64,000 nt of DNA from Antitrichia curtipendula (Eukaryota > Streptophyta > Bryopsida > Hypnales > Leucodontaceae), in contig OX579633.1 of the NCBI GenBank assembly GCA_951230915.1, forward strand, positions 24,524,574-24,588,573, written 5' to 3'. How positions within the stretch are numbered: position 1 is the stretch's first letter; each line of letters opens with the position of its first letter. Both the position numbers and the translations under genes were made by a program. A model generated the notes under the pieces. It made no database searches. It was not told the DNA's origin and saw only the letters and a list, made by a program, of their open reading frames with translations. This document shows positions 46,513-57,573 of this stretch, in pieces.

Positions 46513-46949
46513 CTGACTTCAATTACCATAGGGTGAAATTTCCAATAGATGAAGTAGTGCTACGGAGTAGTGAAGCAAGTTTGGGATGAAATGCCTTGTA
46601 GATTGACATTATCTTCAAATATGAAGAGCAATTGATGTTTAAATCAGAGTATGTGCTTATTATAATTCCTCCATTCCAAAATTATTATCTACAATTTTGT
46701 TGATCTTTTTTTGAGATAACTTTATAGATTATATTGTGAAAAAGATGATTAAAAAAGATTCCAAATTTTATATCACTGGAATTAATGAAGAACATTGCAT
46801 ATGTTTATATCAACCTAAATAAAATAAACCTCAAGGAAATATTTTGTTGACCTATTGAACAAAACAACCTTAAAAAAAATGACATTCAAAGTAAACAATC
46901 ATTTCATGACAAAGGGTATATAATATTGTATTTTCAATAGGGGCAAAAG

Positions 46950-47511
46950 CTCAGGGGGTGCATTTAGTTCTACTACAACAAACCACGTGTGAACAAGTGG
47001 TTTCTAATAAACTATAATTTCAACCTAAAATTTTGAGCATTGTTTAATAATGACTATAGGTTTCTATTGCCAAAATTTTCAACTCAAATAAAATATGAAA
47101 TGATTTCTAGAAGAGGTTGAAAATGAACTAAAATGATATGTTTTTCAACTCAAATAATTATAGAGAACACATTTAGATGACCATTGAATCAATATTCAAC
47201 TCAAAATGAGCTTTCAATAGAGAGATATTTTTAAGAATTTTTTGTTCATTTTTTAGACAATTTTTTTAATATAATATAGGGGTGTGAAAGTTATTTTTCA
47301 GTTCTATAGTGTATCTTTTTACTTCAAAAATTTGTAACTAATTATTATTAACAAATAAGAATATCAATAATTCAAAACATAAATTTTCAAAGTAGAAAAA
47401 TCTATTCATATTTTGTTTATTTATTTATATTTAAAATTCAAAAAGTACATAGGGGTCTAAAGTTTTGTTCACACGTGGTTTCTAATGGATACTCTAAATG
47501 AATTCCTTGAG
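46950..47511 (+). mobile_element. hAT-type MITE, copy 1 (562 bp)
   Basis: Flanked by a perfect 8-bp direct repeat GGCAAAAG (46942-46949 and 47512-47519). The terminal inverted repeats are CTCAGGGGGTGCATTTAG and CTCAAGGAATTCATTTAG; both continue to ACCACGTGTGAACAA. 8-bp target duplications are typical of the hAT superfamily. No coding capacity; it would depend on a hAT transposase in trans. An inverted relative lies at 48571-49151. Confidence 0.92.
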
Positions 47512-47519
47512 GGCAAAAG

Positions 47520-48562
47520 AGAGATGCAAAAGTTTTATTTGGAAATAAAATGATATAGCAATGAGGTTTGTGAGATATGTTAACATTTTTATGTGATGCT
47601 TAATTGATTTTTTAATATATTTGTTTTTTTAATGTTTAAATTTGTCAATTCTTTCAATTGTTTCAAATTCACTAATGGACTAAACAAAAACTGAAAAATA
47701 GAAGTCATGTTTTGTAGTGCTTATAGCTTGTGCCAACCAATTCATTGCTTTGACACTAATGTTATTCACACCTATTGTCCTCTAAATAACCATTGGCCAA
47801 TGACACAATGTAAAATTGCTTGTGCAGTCTTTCTAGACCTTTGCCATCACAACTCTCCAAGAATATTGCTTCCAATCATAGTACCTTGTATACCTCTTGC
47901 CATTTTAGTATTCCTATATCATTGAGATTGAAGACAACTCCTTAAAGAACTTTTGTTCCTCCATAACTATAGCTTAGAAAAACTTGGATAATAAAACCTA
48001 AAGAATCCCTTAGTGGGAAAGTCAATTTGTCTATCATTTTGTACTTAAGGTCACTTTTAATGTAGGAAAATCACTCATTTCACAATTAAAGGAACATAAT
48101 TGATTTTATCAATTGTTTTTAGAAATGTGGAATTAATTTTTTAGCATGTCCTAGTAATCAATCTATGCTCTATGTATGCAAATGTATGAAATGACATTTC
48201 ATTCTTAAAATAGGATTCTAGGGATCTAAGGTCAATTTGTTAGGTTTGGTCAAATTGTCATATGCTCTGTTATGCAACTGTCAACCTAACCAGATGCTAA
48301 AATGTAATAATGCTATAAGCCCAGAATGTGTTTTTCAAAGAACAAATTTCTACATACTCTTTTAACTCAATCTTTGGTTGTAGCAATTGGTCCCATTGGC
48401 TACTACTTCTAGTGGTCACGAAAAATGGATTATCCTTCTATTAATCCCATAGATGAATTGCAAACACCTCTTGACCTCCAACCACCATATTTGACATTAT
48501 GGTGGAGCTTGATGGTTCTATGGCCACACATAGCTCATAAAAACTAGAAGTCAATTGCTTAT
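47520..48562. other. Spacer between the two MITEs, no gene
   Basis: One plus-strand frame of 72 codons (47707-47925) has no recognisable domain. Nothing else seen. Confidence 0.5.
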
Positions 48563-48570
48563 GCTTGATT

Positions 48571-49151
48571 CTCGGGGAGGTCACTCTATGTAGTTATATA
48601 ACCCACATGTGGCAAGGATTTTAGACCCTCTATATACTTTTTCAAATTTTAATAAAAGAAAAAGAAAAAAATATGAGTAGATTTTCCTACTTTGAAGGTT
48701 TACATTATGAATTATTGATAATTTTATACGTAAACTATAATTAGATACAAATTTTTGAAGTAAAAATATACACTATAAAGCTGAAAATAACTTTCACACC
48801 TCTATATTAAATAATAAAAAATTATTTAAAAAATACACAGAAATTCTCAAAAAAGAGTCTCTATTGAAAGTTTATATTTCTTGAATGTTCATGCAATGGT
48901 TGTCTAAATGTGTTCTCTATAAATACTTGAGTTGAAAAACATGTCATTTTAGCTCATTTTTCAACCTTCTCTATAAATCATTTCATATATTATTTGGATT
49001 GAAGATTTTGGCAATAGAATCTTATAGTCTTGATTAAACAATGCTCAAAATTGTAGGTTAAAATTATAGTTTATTAAAAAATAAATAGGAGGTCAAAAGA
49101 TCATTTAGCCGCACGTGGTATACTATAGATACACTAAGTGACCTCCCTGGG
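48571..49151 (-). mobile_element. hAT-type MITE, copy 2 (581 bp)
   Basis: Flanked by the 8-bp direct repeat GCTTGATT (48563-48570 and 49152-49159). Terminal inverted repeats CTCGGGGAGGTCACT and CCCAGGGAGGTCACT. The interior is the reverse complement of copy 1 in order (ATACACTATAAAGCTGAAAA; GTCTAAATGTGTTCTCTATA; AAACAATGCTCAAAATT). The different target site shows independent insertion rather than a local inverted duplication. Confidence 0.92.
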
Positions 49152-49159
49152 GCTTGATT

Positions 49160-49705
49160 ACCTTGAGTGAAATTATCCACAAAAAGACAATACAAGTTTA
49201 TAGTTTGATTGATGAGAAAAAGCTATTGAAATTCTATGATAGTAGGAATGTTAGAAGTGTTGATGAAATATTCCATAGCCCTATTGACGCTCATCCATGT
49301 TAGGCACTACCATTTTTTCCAACCATGCATCCCACACCAACCCATGACCATTGGCCTTGAATGCAGAAGACTATGAAAAACTCATCAATGAGGGTAAGGC
49401 TTTTCATGGTTCACCTTTGTGGTTAACTACTTTCAAAGTTGCTTGCTCATTGTGATATACTTGACGTAGTACTTGATGTGAATCTAAAATATTTTGCACA
49501 TACACATTGGGCCATTGAATATACTCAATTGTTGTGTGCAATAATTTGGCAAGGACTATTTTTGTCTACTATAATCACAGTGTGTAGGCTCATGAACCCA
49601 TTGTTGCCGCATCTATCAACATTAGAATCTCTAGGATCCTATGAAAGTGGTGCATACTCTCAAGTATGTGTGTACATGAAGGGCTTAACATTGATTTTTT
49701 CTTAA
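49160..49705. other. Intergenic, no supported gene
   Basis: A plus-strand frame of 88 codons (49439-49705) without recognisable features. Not called as a gene. Confidence 0.4.
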
Positions 49706-49708
49706 TAA

Positions 49709-49893
49709 CACTAGAAGAAACCCGTGTTTTTTCTGACGTCCAAAAATTGAACGTCAAATTTTTTGGACATCAAACATAACATTAGGATGCTAGTTTTGAT
49801 GTCAAAACTAGCATCCTAATGTTATGTTTGATGCCCAAAAAAATTTGATGTCCAATTTTTGGACGTCAGAAAAAACACGGGTTTCTTCTAGTG
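49709..49893. mobile_element. CACTA-type palindromic MITE (185 bp)
   Basis: Begins CACTAGAAGAAACCCGTG and ends CACGGGTTTCTTCTAGTG. It is flanked by the 3-bp duplication TAA (49706-49708 and 49894-49896), as expected for CACTA (CMC/EnSpm) transposons. The two halves pair almost along the whole length with about five differences and virtually no loop (centre near TTTTGATGTCAAAA). It contains repeated GACGTC/GATGTC words. It is a recent-looking insertion because the arms have hardly diverged. Confidence 0.95.
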
Positions 49894-49896
49894 TAA

Positions 49897-51780
49897 TATA
49901 ATCCAATAGTTGTCTTGAGATAGTTTGAATATATCCCAATACTCTCATTATATTATAAAATTATAAAGATTAAGAATCTTTCAACCCATTTGTGTAACCC
50001 CTATAGGCTATAGCCATGCCAAGGCATGGCTATCCAACAATGACTATATTCACTCGGCTTCTGCGTTGCTTATCAGCTTCAGAGGTTAAAGAAATATCAC
50101 ATGATAACAAAGAAAAGGAGGTCTTAATGCGGTTGCATTCAATAAATGTGGAAATGCTTGGCAAAGATATTGCACATCCCACTTGCCTGCTTGTTTGGAC
50201 ATATCATTGGTGTCCACATAAATATATTGTTTCACCTTCATTTCAATTTGCAATAATGTCTAGTCAATCCTATAAAAATTCTACCAAAAAACTCCAAAAG
50301 TGTAATATCTTTGTCTAATGATTTCTAATGGATTACAAAGTATCCAAAGGTAGACTAATGTCTTCTATTCCTTTATCTTCTTCTTGTAGCAACAAAAATT
50401 GTTGCCGTGCCTTTTATTCTCAATAGTGTTTGTTTTAAATTGTTTCTACCTTTGGTTGGTAGAGCTTGGCACTCCCAACTTTGTGGACATCAACCTCATT
50501 GTTATCCTTGATGTTATCAGTTGAAGTAGTCAATAAATCCTCCTCGAATCAAAATTTTCCATCAATGACAAGCCCCCCAAAGTAATAAAAATCAGTCAAG
50601 TTGTAAGAACTTGAAGGATTTAAGAATTATATTTTGACTAGATAAAGGAGTGGCTCAGTATTTCCTTCTTCACAATGTTGAAAATTGGTACACTTGATCC
50701 AACAAGACAACAAATCCAAATTATAAAGGGACTAGGATAATCCCAAAAAAATATACAGATGTTGCAAAAGTTACATTCATTACATGTATTGTTGAATTTT
50801 AAAGGAAGATTTTTGCATATTTTTTGCATGTTTTGTTAAGTCCATTTTGTTCAATTTTAGCTATCTGACATCCTCATATTTGAAGATGTGTAGTAATTAA
50901 AGAGATTTTTTTGTTTAATTATCAAATCTAAAAATAGATAAAAATAATTATTATCTACAAATCCAATTAACAATGTTTTCAACAATTATTTCCATGCATA
51001 TTAGATAGACTAATCTTTATTTTCACATAGTTATAACTATACAACTCAACCACATCATTCCACATGCCAAAAATATCAAAGTAGATTAGTCATGTCTTTA
51101 CAATGTTCTCAAGAAGTTGGTAAGTATTGAAATGTTAATCTTTGAATCTTTTTGTTGATCCAAATGAATTTTAGAGGCTATTTGATCAAAATCAATGAGA
51201 TACATCTGAAATATATAGAAAAAATATATAAGGTATTTTTAGATTTTAGATAACAAAAGCTATGATCAAAAATCATTTCTACTATTTAGAGATTTGTGTA
51301 AGAAACAAAGTATAGGTATTTTTGCAATCATCATTTTGCACAGAAGTAAAGGAAAAAATTGTTCTAGACTACTCTTGAAAAGATCGGTATACTTGAACTC
51401 CATTTGGACTAAAACTTCTAATCTACGCCAAGATAGTTTCTTTAGTCATTGTCAAGGTCATTATACATCATGATATTGGATACTTATAGGTCTGTCAAAA
51501 AATAGATGCCAATTCGAATGATTGCAAGAAAGACCTCTAAATATGATTAAGTAGTTAAATAATCATTAATAAACTTGGTCAACGTGATTGTAGAATGGAG
51601 TACACAAATCAAAGAGATTTTTCCACATAAAACTTTGTGAATTCTGGTAATTGACTTTGACCTACAATAGAAGGCCATATTGTTTTTCAACTTGTTCTAC
51701 TCAATTGCCCTTATTTAACTCTAAATTTGGTTTCTATTATACCTTTTTAAAATTATTGCCAAGAGCTTTTTATTCTTTTA
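49897..51780. other. AT-rich DNA, no gene assigned
   Basis: A perfect 24-bp palindrome ATAGCCATGCC-AA-GGCATGGCTAT lies at 50010-50033. It overlaps the start of a 100-codon plus-strand frame (50016-50318) that I cannot assign to a family. The rest is featureless. Confidence 0.45.
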
Positions 51781-53424
51781 TTAATCCTTAAAGGACTAAA
51801 GAGACCATTTTTGGAGGGAAGGAGGGGAACCAAGGCAAGCTCTATTAACTTTTATAATTTGAAATTTTTATATGATATTTTAGGTTGAATGCTAATTATC
51901 CTAATATATATATATGTAAAGCTTTGTTTCACATCATTCTAATAAACATTGTAGAAGTTTTAAGGCTTTTTTAATTTTACGATTAAAATGGATAGCTAAA
52001 AATAATATTATTAAAAATATATATATATTTATTTGTATTGATTGATATCTATTTAAAAGTATTCCTAGAGGAATCAATTGGATGTTTTTACCAAACAATA
52101 TGCGATATAATATAGGGAGGTATTAATTCATGGTGTAGAAAAATTGAAAAAAATTGGAAAAAATTGTGAATAGATATGAATCAATATCATGGTACAAATT
52201 AATACACATTTAATTATAAGTAAGACACATATAAATAACACCTCATATTTGTAATTTTTTTTCTAAGATAGCCCCAAAGATATGGATTCTAAGAATTTAT
52301 TATAGGTAGGGTTAATTTATAGGACTATCGACTTTCTTGGTTGGATGAAAAATCTTATAACAATATGATGAAATGGATATTTTTTGTCCCTAGCCGGCTT
52401 TATAGTCTGGTTTTCTCTTTTGCACCGTTGTAGATACTTTGGGTGCTTCATTTTGTTGTTCACATCCTCTTGGATGTGAATGTTGTTAATTACTAGTTCA
52501 TATGTATTGCTTTCGTCTATATTTTGTTTTGTGGCCCTTTTTTACATATTTCAATTTACAATTTGAGGATTCTCATGTATTATGTGCTTTACAATAGGAA
52601 GAAGGCAAGAACGTATGTTAAATGCTTCAAATCGTGGATCTTTAATCTTTGTGTTTGCCTTTTTGCAGTTTACTTTTTTTCCTTATAACAAAGTAAAGGT
52701 GCTGAAATTTTTTCTTCCTTTAGAATTCTAAGTAATTGTAGGGGGCATAAAATATCATAAATGAGGAAATTAGATAATAACAAGGACCATTTAATTATTC
52801 ATGGTCATCAATATACCCCCCAAAATAAAAACCTTGGCCGCACATGATATATGAACCTCCACATGGAGTAACCCCTCCAAGAAAATATTTGAATGGTCAT
52901 TCAATCATGAATGAGGTGAAATTTATGAAGAGATTTATTTTGCGGTTTAGGGTTGAAAACATATAAAGTCATTTTTTGAATATGTGATATTTACTAAAAT
53001 ATTCTTATCAGTAGGATAATAATTCTCAATCTTTTGTAAAATCTATTAGCAATGGAATGTTCTTTTTGTAATGATGAATATGAAATTTTTTCTATTTCAA
53101 ATTTTTAACATATTGGCTAAACTATTTTTCAACATACTGGCTAAATTGCAAAAATTCTGAATATACATTTTTGTTCCTAGAAAGTTAAAAGAAAAAACTT
53201 CATTTTTAAGATAGGAAAGAAAGACTTGCTTTTTGAAGTTTAGGCACATTAAACCTATAGTTGATGGGGATTTTTACTTAAAAATTTTAGAAGGATGTCT
53301 TTGAACAAGTTCACTGAAGGATCCTACATTTGGATTCATTAGAAAATAAATCTAGAAGAAGATTTTAGCCCTGCTTTGGATACAAGTGTTTTGAAGCCAT
53401 TGCAAACCTCAAAAAACACTTAAT
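51781..53424 (+). mobile_element. Probable decayed TTAA element (family A-like)
   Basis: Starts TTAATCCTTAAAGGACTAAA at 51781. It has the family's ATATATATAT run followed by GTAAAGCTTTGTTTCA near 51.90 kb, in the same order as at 21.3 kb. Near 53.30 kb is GGATCCTACATTTGGATT, and the possible end is AAAAAACACTTAA near 53.42 kb. The length suggests internal insertions. Right boundary tentative. Confidence 0.45.
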
Positions 53425-53819
53425 TTGAATCAAGTTCTACTTCTGGGACTCTATGACAATAAATTTGCCACATTCCATTATAAAAAACAAGACATCTAAA
53501 AGTATTTTGACATCAAGGTAGTAGTCCTTCCCTCTGCCAAGACCTCCCCTCTTCCTTCTCTCATACAAATGCAAGATAATTGTCAACCACATAACATTTA
53601 GTAGCAAGCATGATTATTGCCTTAGCTCTACTGTAATGCAAATGGTGTAAATATTCTACCCCCAAGAATAGTTCATCAATAGCTAAGTGGACGGAAGCTA
53701 GCTCAATGTGATGAGCATTGTACATGAAAAAAAGGAAGTGGGTTTGAAGGCAAAGTGTTTTGCAAGTCCTTAATCCTTTAACAACATTGCAAGTATTTTT
53801 TGCCCAATGAATGATAGAG

Positions 53820-54000
53820 AATCCTTCCATATAGGAGAGAAGTATAACTATTCATCCTCAAAATTTTGTGTGAAAAAGGGAGGTTTTGGAAGATGTTTTG
53901 ACTTCCAATGAGTGCTTTTGAATTATTTTTTAAACCAATGATTCATATAATATCAAAAGGGATGATTTCCACTATCACCAACCCGTCCTTTAACCTTGTA
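53820..54000 (-). repeat. Family H copy with unoccupied TTAA site
   Basis: Reverse complement reads GGTTAAAGGACGGGTTGG, GGAAATCATCCCTTTTG, GAATCATTGGTTTAAAAAAT, CAAAAGCACTCATTGGAAGT. This is the same sequence that flanks the nested element at 43157-43748 but without the insertion. Confidence 0.85.
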
Positions 54001-55007
54001 AGGAAAGCCCATGACCATTGAGGCATTGAGCCTCATTGTCCATTACTTTGTTTGTTGCCATTTTCCAACTAGATATGAATGAAAAATTTTGTACTTATTT
54101 TTTAAAGCTGGAATCACATGTTTGCTACAAGTTGTAAGATTTTCAACCTTTTTTGGAAAAATTTGAAATTACTGTGAAATTTAAAAAATATATATAAATA
54201 AAACTCATATCAAATACAAAATATACTAGAAAATCTTAATTTTGCATTGTATTGTAGATGTATAATATTGTGTATAACATCATGGTATAAAACAAAATTA
54301 CTATGTCATTCTATAATTAGAAAATCAACAAACCATGTTTATGGGCCCAAAGTTTGTATTGTTATAAAATATTGAAATTTATATTTTTTTATACTTTTCC
54401 AATTTGAGTAGAAAATGAAGTGGATAAGGTTCATTTCAGTAGTTGAACTCAAATTCAAAAAATACCACTTTTATGGTCAAAAATTCACATCAAGAATAAA
54501 CAGCAAGAAATGGCCCAACAATGGACCAAAGCTTTCCATTAGCACATGTAACGTTAGAATTTTGTAGCACCTGTAGCCCACTACAAGAGCACAGTAGCGA
54601 CTAGACAAATTAATTATAAGTAGTTGCAACTTCCATTTGTGTATCAATTCCAAAATATTCTTCCAAACAGTTCTTTATGATGATTTTTTCCAATTCATCA
54701 ATTCTAGAGAAGACTCTGGATGTTTTGGGGTTAAAAATAGGGGCCTCCCATTGACCCTCTAGCTATGTTTTTCCCTCTATCATCGGATAGAAGTTAGAGG
54801 AGCAACAGGATGCCCGGGCAAGAATATTATTGTGTAGTGGGAGGTCCTCTCCCACTTTGTTAAGCACGTGGCACTACTGAGATTACCGTGCCAAGCACCG
54901 TAATGTCCTTGTTATTGTGCTAGGCATGATAACAGGGACATTGTGCCCTATAAAGAGGACTCATTTGTAAAGAGCTTAATAGTGCCTAACCCTTAAACGA
55001 CGGGCTC
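54001..55007. other. AT-rich intergenic DNA, no gene
   Basis: Nothing recognised apart from A/T runs and GTGC/GCAC-type short repeats near 54.86-54.92 kb. Confidence 0.5.
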
Positions 55008-55195
55008 ATAACCGTGGAAACCATCTCTTTTAACACCGTGTGAATTGTTGGATTAAAAATAATGCAAAAGCACTTACTAGAAGTCAACTACTGTAGATGA
55101 TCTTTCCTTTTTCCCACAAAATTTGGAGGATGAATAGTTGCACTTCTGTCCTACACAGGAGATTCTCTTGCCATTCATTGGCCGCAAAACGTCCG
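55008..55195 (+). repeat. Family H copy, second unoccupied site
   Basis: CCTAACCCTTAAACGACGGG, GAAACCATCTCTTTTAA, GAATTGTTGGATTAAAAAT, CAAAAGCACTTACTAGAAGT, GGATGAATAGTTGCACTTCT follow the order of 43095-43156 plus 43749-43870, with no insertion in between. Confidence 0.8.
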
Positions 55196-55229
55196 CCTCG
55201 ACGTACGCAATGGAAACATACCAGATGGC

Positions 55230-55634
55230 TCAGGTCTGGAGGTCCAACCTCTCAATGGAAACGGCCGCGCAGTGTCCGCAGCAGCTGTACTGTACAGGAT
55301 TAAGCTTAAGGGTAAACTGACTCCGGTACTCGTCTTGCACCTTCAGTTGGGCCACTTCGGTGACTTGGGTGGCAGGCACATGGATGTCAGCCCTAATCAG
55401 ATTCCCGCAGGCAGCTCTCCAGCTCAGAATAGACAGCATTTCCACACGGGGATCCTGGTAACGTTACGGCCTTTACCGCCGGGAAGCAGGACTGGTCCTT
55501 CATCGCCCGCCGACCCCAGTCCCCGTTCAGTCGGATGCACGACTGCCTGTCAGTCACGATGAAAGTAGTGACATTCAGAAAGGACCCCCCAACTTTAGCC
55601 CCCTCACCAAAATTGGCTGGCCCAGCCGCTCTCC
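55230..55634 (-). pseudogene. Coding-like fragment, unknown, frameshifted
   Basis: In a GC-rich island the minus strand gives one open stretch at 55396-55634 (FLNVTTFIVTDRQSCIRLNG, then CGNAVYSELESCLRESD and a stop). A second, in another frame, lies at 55230-55445 (ADIHVPATQVTEVAQLKVQD, then NPVQYSCCGHCAAVSIERL). The Cys-rich, beta-like character suggests an extracellular domain. The frame break suggests a pseudogene, or two exons with an unrecognised intron. I do not recognise the family. Confidence 0.35.
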
Positions 55635-56232
55635 TCTACAGGAGCTCACGAGCTTCACTTGCACCGCAGATTCCGTTTCCGGGGGGGGTGGGGGGTGGGG
55701 AAGGGCACAGCAAAGCAAAACTGAAGCCTCTACTCTACAGCATCCCACATCCACAGGAGCTCACCACGATGTCACGAACTCACGATCGGATGTTCACTCG
55801 CTGCTTTCGTTGCGCATGCATCGCACTCGGCTCGCCCTCGACGAACAGGATCAGAGTTCGCAGCGATGGAAGGGCAAGAAAAAATGGGGAGGCACACGGA
55901 GAATTGCCAGAGTTCCCTTGTCTCTGTTGTGTTCTCTTTTTCTCGAAAGGAGACCGTGTTCATTCATTGAAAGGAAAAGAGGGAAATGCATGAATCAATC
56001 AGTCAGCTCCCGAGGCAATCAACGGAAAGCTGTTATGCTCTCTTTTTGCACGGCTACTGGTTTTTTTCCGGAAGGAAAAGAAAAAGATAAAGATGAGGGA
56101 TGAAGAAAGATTATCTCTGGGAATGGTCGAGCATGTCAGCTCCAAAAGTCGGCACTTCGGCACTAGCGTAACATAGCTTACCGCCAATCAGAGTTACTTA
56201 AGGAGCTACAAGGCAACAGTGCATTCCGTGCA
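55635..56232. other. GC-rich to mixed DNA, no gene assigned
   Basis: Overlapping frames on both strands up to 152 codons, with a G-run at 55680-55700 that makes frames unreliable. Nothing recognised. Confidence 0.4.
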
Positions 56233-56487
56233 GTGGTGGCAGATCCACTGATCCAGGATGAGCTTCCCTCTGTTGTGTGTGGCCGACAGTCCTGGAGAGT
56301 TCACCTGCGGCGTTATGCTAATGGAGGTTTTCGAGAGGAGCTAGAAAAGCTAATTGGGCTAATTAAGTCCTCTGAGGAAGCTAGATCCGTCTCGGAGGGA
56401 TTTAATTACATCCAAAATCAGGCTGCGCCGCACCTCTCGGTTCCACGAAATTCGCATTCTCCAGCCACGCCCCAGGTCACGGTGTAG
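56233..56487 (+). CDS. Possible exon or small ORF, unknown (84 aa)
   Basis: The frame is open from 56167, right after a TAG that is part of a possible acceptor (CGGCACTAG), to the stop at 56485-56487. The in-frame codon at 56233 is GTG, so the open frame more probably represents part of a larger gene. The peptide (DELPSVVCGRQSWRVHLRRY, then FREELEKLIGLIKSSEEA) looks like a folded helical segment with normal amino-acid use. No family recognised. It lies about 400 bp before the leader exon of the carbonic anhydrase gene, on the same strand. Confidence 0.35.
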   Translation: MVADPLIQDELPSVVCGRQSWRVHLRRYANGGFREELEKLIGLIKSSEEARSVSEGFNYIQNQAAPHLSVPRNSHSPATPQVTV

Positions 56488-56889
56488 TGATCAGGTGCAA
56501 TGGTCTGAAAAAACCGGCGGCTAGTTCAAAGTTAGCCGGAGGAATTTGGAGAAAAACTGGTTGCAATTTGAAAGCATCGGCAAAAAAGAAACCGGTGAAA
56601 AAATCTATAAAATTTCTATTTTCAGTAAAAAAAAAGAAGAAAGAATAACCGGACTCAGTTCTTCAAAAACCGGTTCAATGTGAGAATTGAAGGATATTAG
56701 CCTTCGCCTGCAGCGTAAGCCACTTGGAGCAGGCCGTCCATGCTGGTGGTTGTGAGGGTGGGTGGCGTTTTCTCCAGAATGTCTGGCTCACTTAATTCGC
56801 ATTATCCCATTATATTGAAGAAAGCCAGGAAATAGACTAGCTACATCCTCACCGGATCAGTCTCAGGCATAAGGTATAAGAACAGCACT

Positions 56890-57559
56890 CCCCCATCATA
56901 TTCTCCATCGTCGCTCTTCTCTTCGCCATCGAGCTCGCCGATCTCTCTGTCTCTCTCCCCTTTTCTCCCGGAGTCAGCTCTGCAAGCAGTGCAAGCAGTG
57001 TTCGAACTGGTGAGTGTTACCAGCCGTAGCTTTCACTTGGGTTTTGAAGACCGGTGCCATGTTTTGCATCTGACTGTCACGCGTCGTGCGAATCTGAGCT
57101 TCATAAGTGTTTCTGGTGAAGCAATACTACAATTGTTTAATTTTTGGCTTGCTCGTTGTTGGAGTGGAGTTTTGTGTCGGTTATTTTTATCGAGATTGGT
57201 GAAGGCCCCATCACGCAGTGGCTTACGTGCTGTCTCACCTAACAATTGCTGCCATGGCGGTTACTTGGACCTTGAACCGATCTGGCATAACTGCTGGTGA
57301 TGTGACCAATGACGGGCCCATGCTAAACACTTGCGAAGCTTCGAGCGTGCCTGTTGGATAAATGGCCCTTCAGAATGTGCATGCGAAAAACAGTGATGTG
57401 AACTGTGGCGTCAAATGAGGGAATATTCCAAAAGTTGTCCTCACGATTTGCTTCCCTGCCTTACGCCGCACAACGTCTTCACAAGAGGCACAAGTTTTTG
57501 AAGGATCTGTGTTCGATCTCGAATTGTGTAACGATCCTCTGATTTTTCTCTTTGTGCAG
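56890..57559 (+). promoter_or_regulatory. 5' UTR exon and leader intron of carbonic anhydrase
   Basis: A pyrimidine-rich leader (CTCTCTGTCTCTCTCCCC near 56.95 kb) ends at 57009 with a good donor (G|GTGAGTG). The matching acceptor (TTTGTGCAG) ends at 57559, 14 bases before the ATG. The 550-bp leader intron probably supports expression. The transcription start is not defined. Confidence 0.65.
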
Positions 57560-57573
57560 CTTCTTCTGGCATC

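Noticed and set aside
50016..50318. 100-codon plus-strand ORF as a gene
   Set aside because: Starts inside a perfect palindrome, has no recognisable domain and no coding-like composition.
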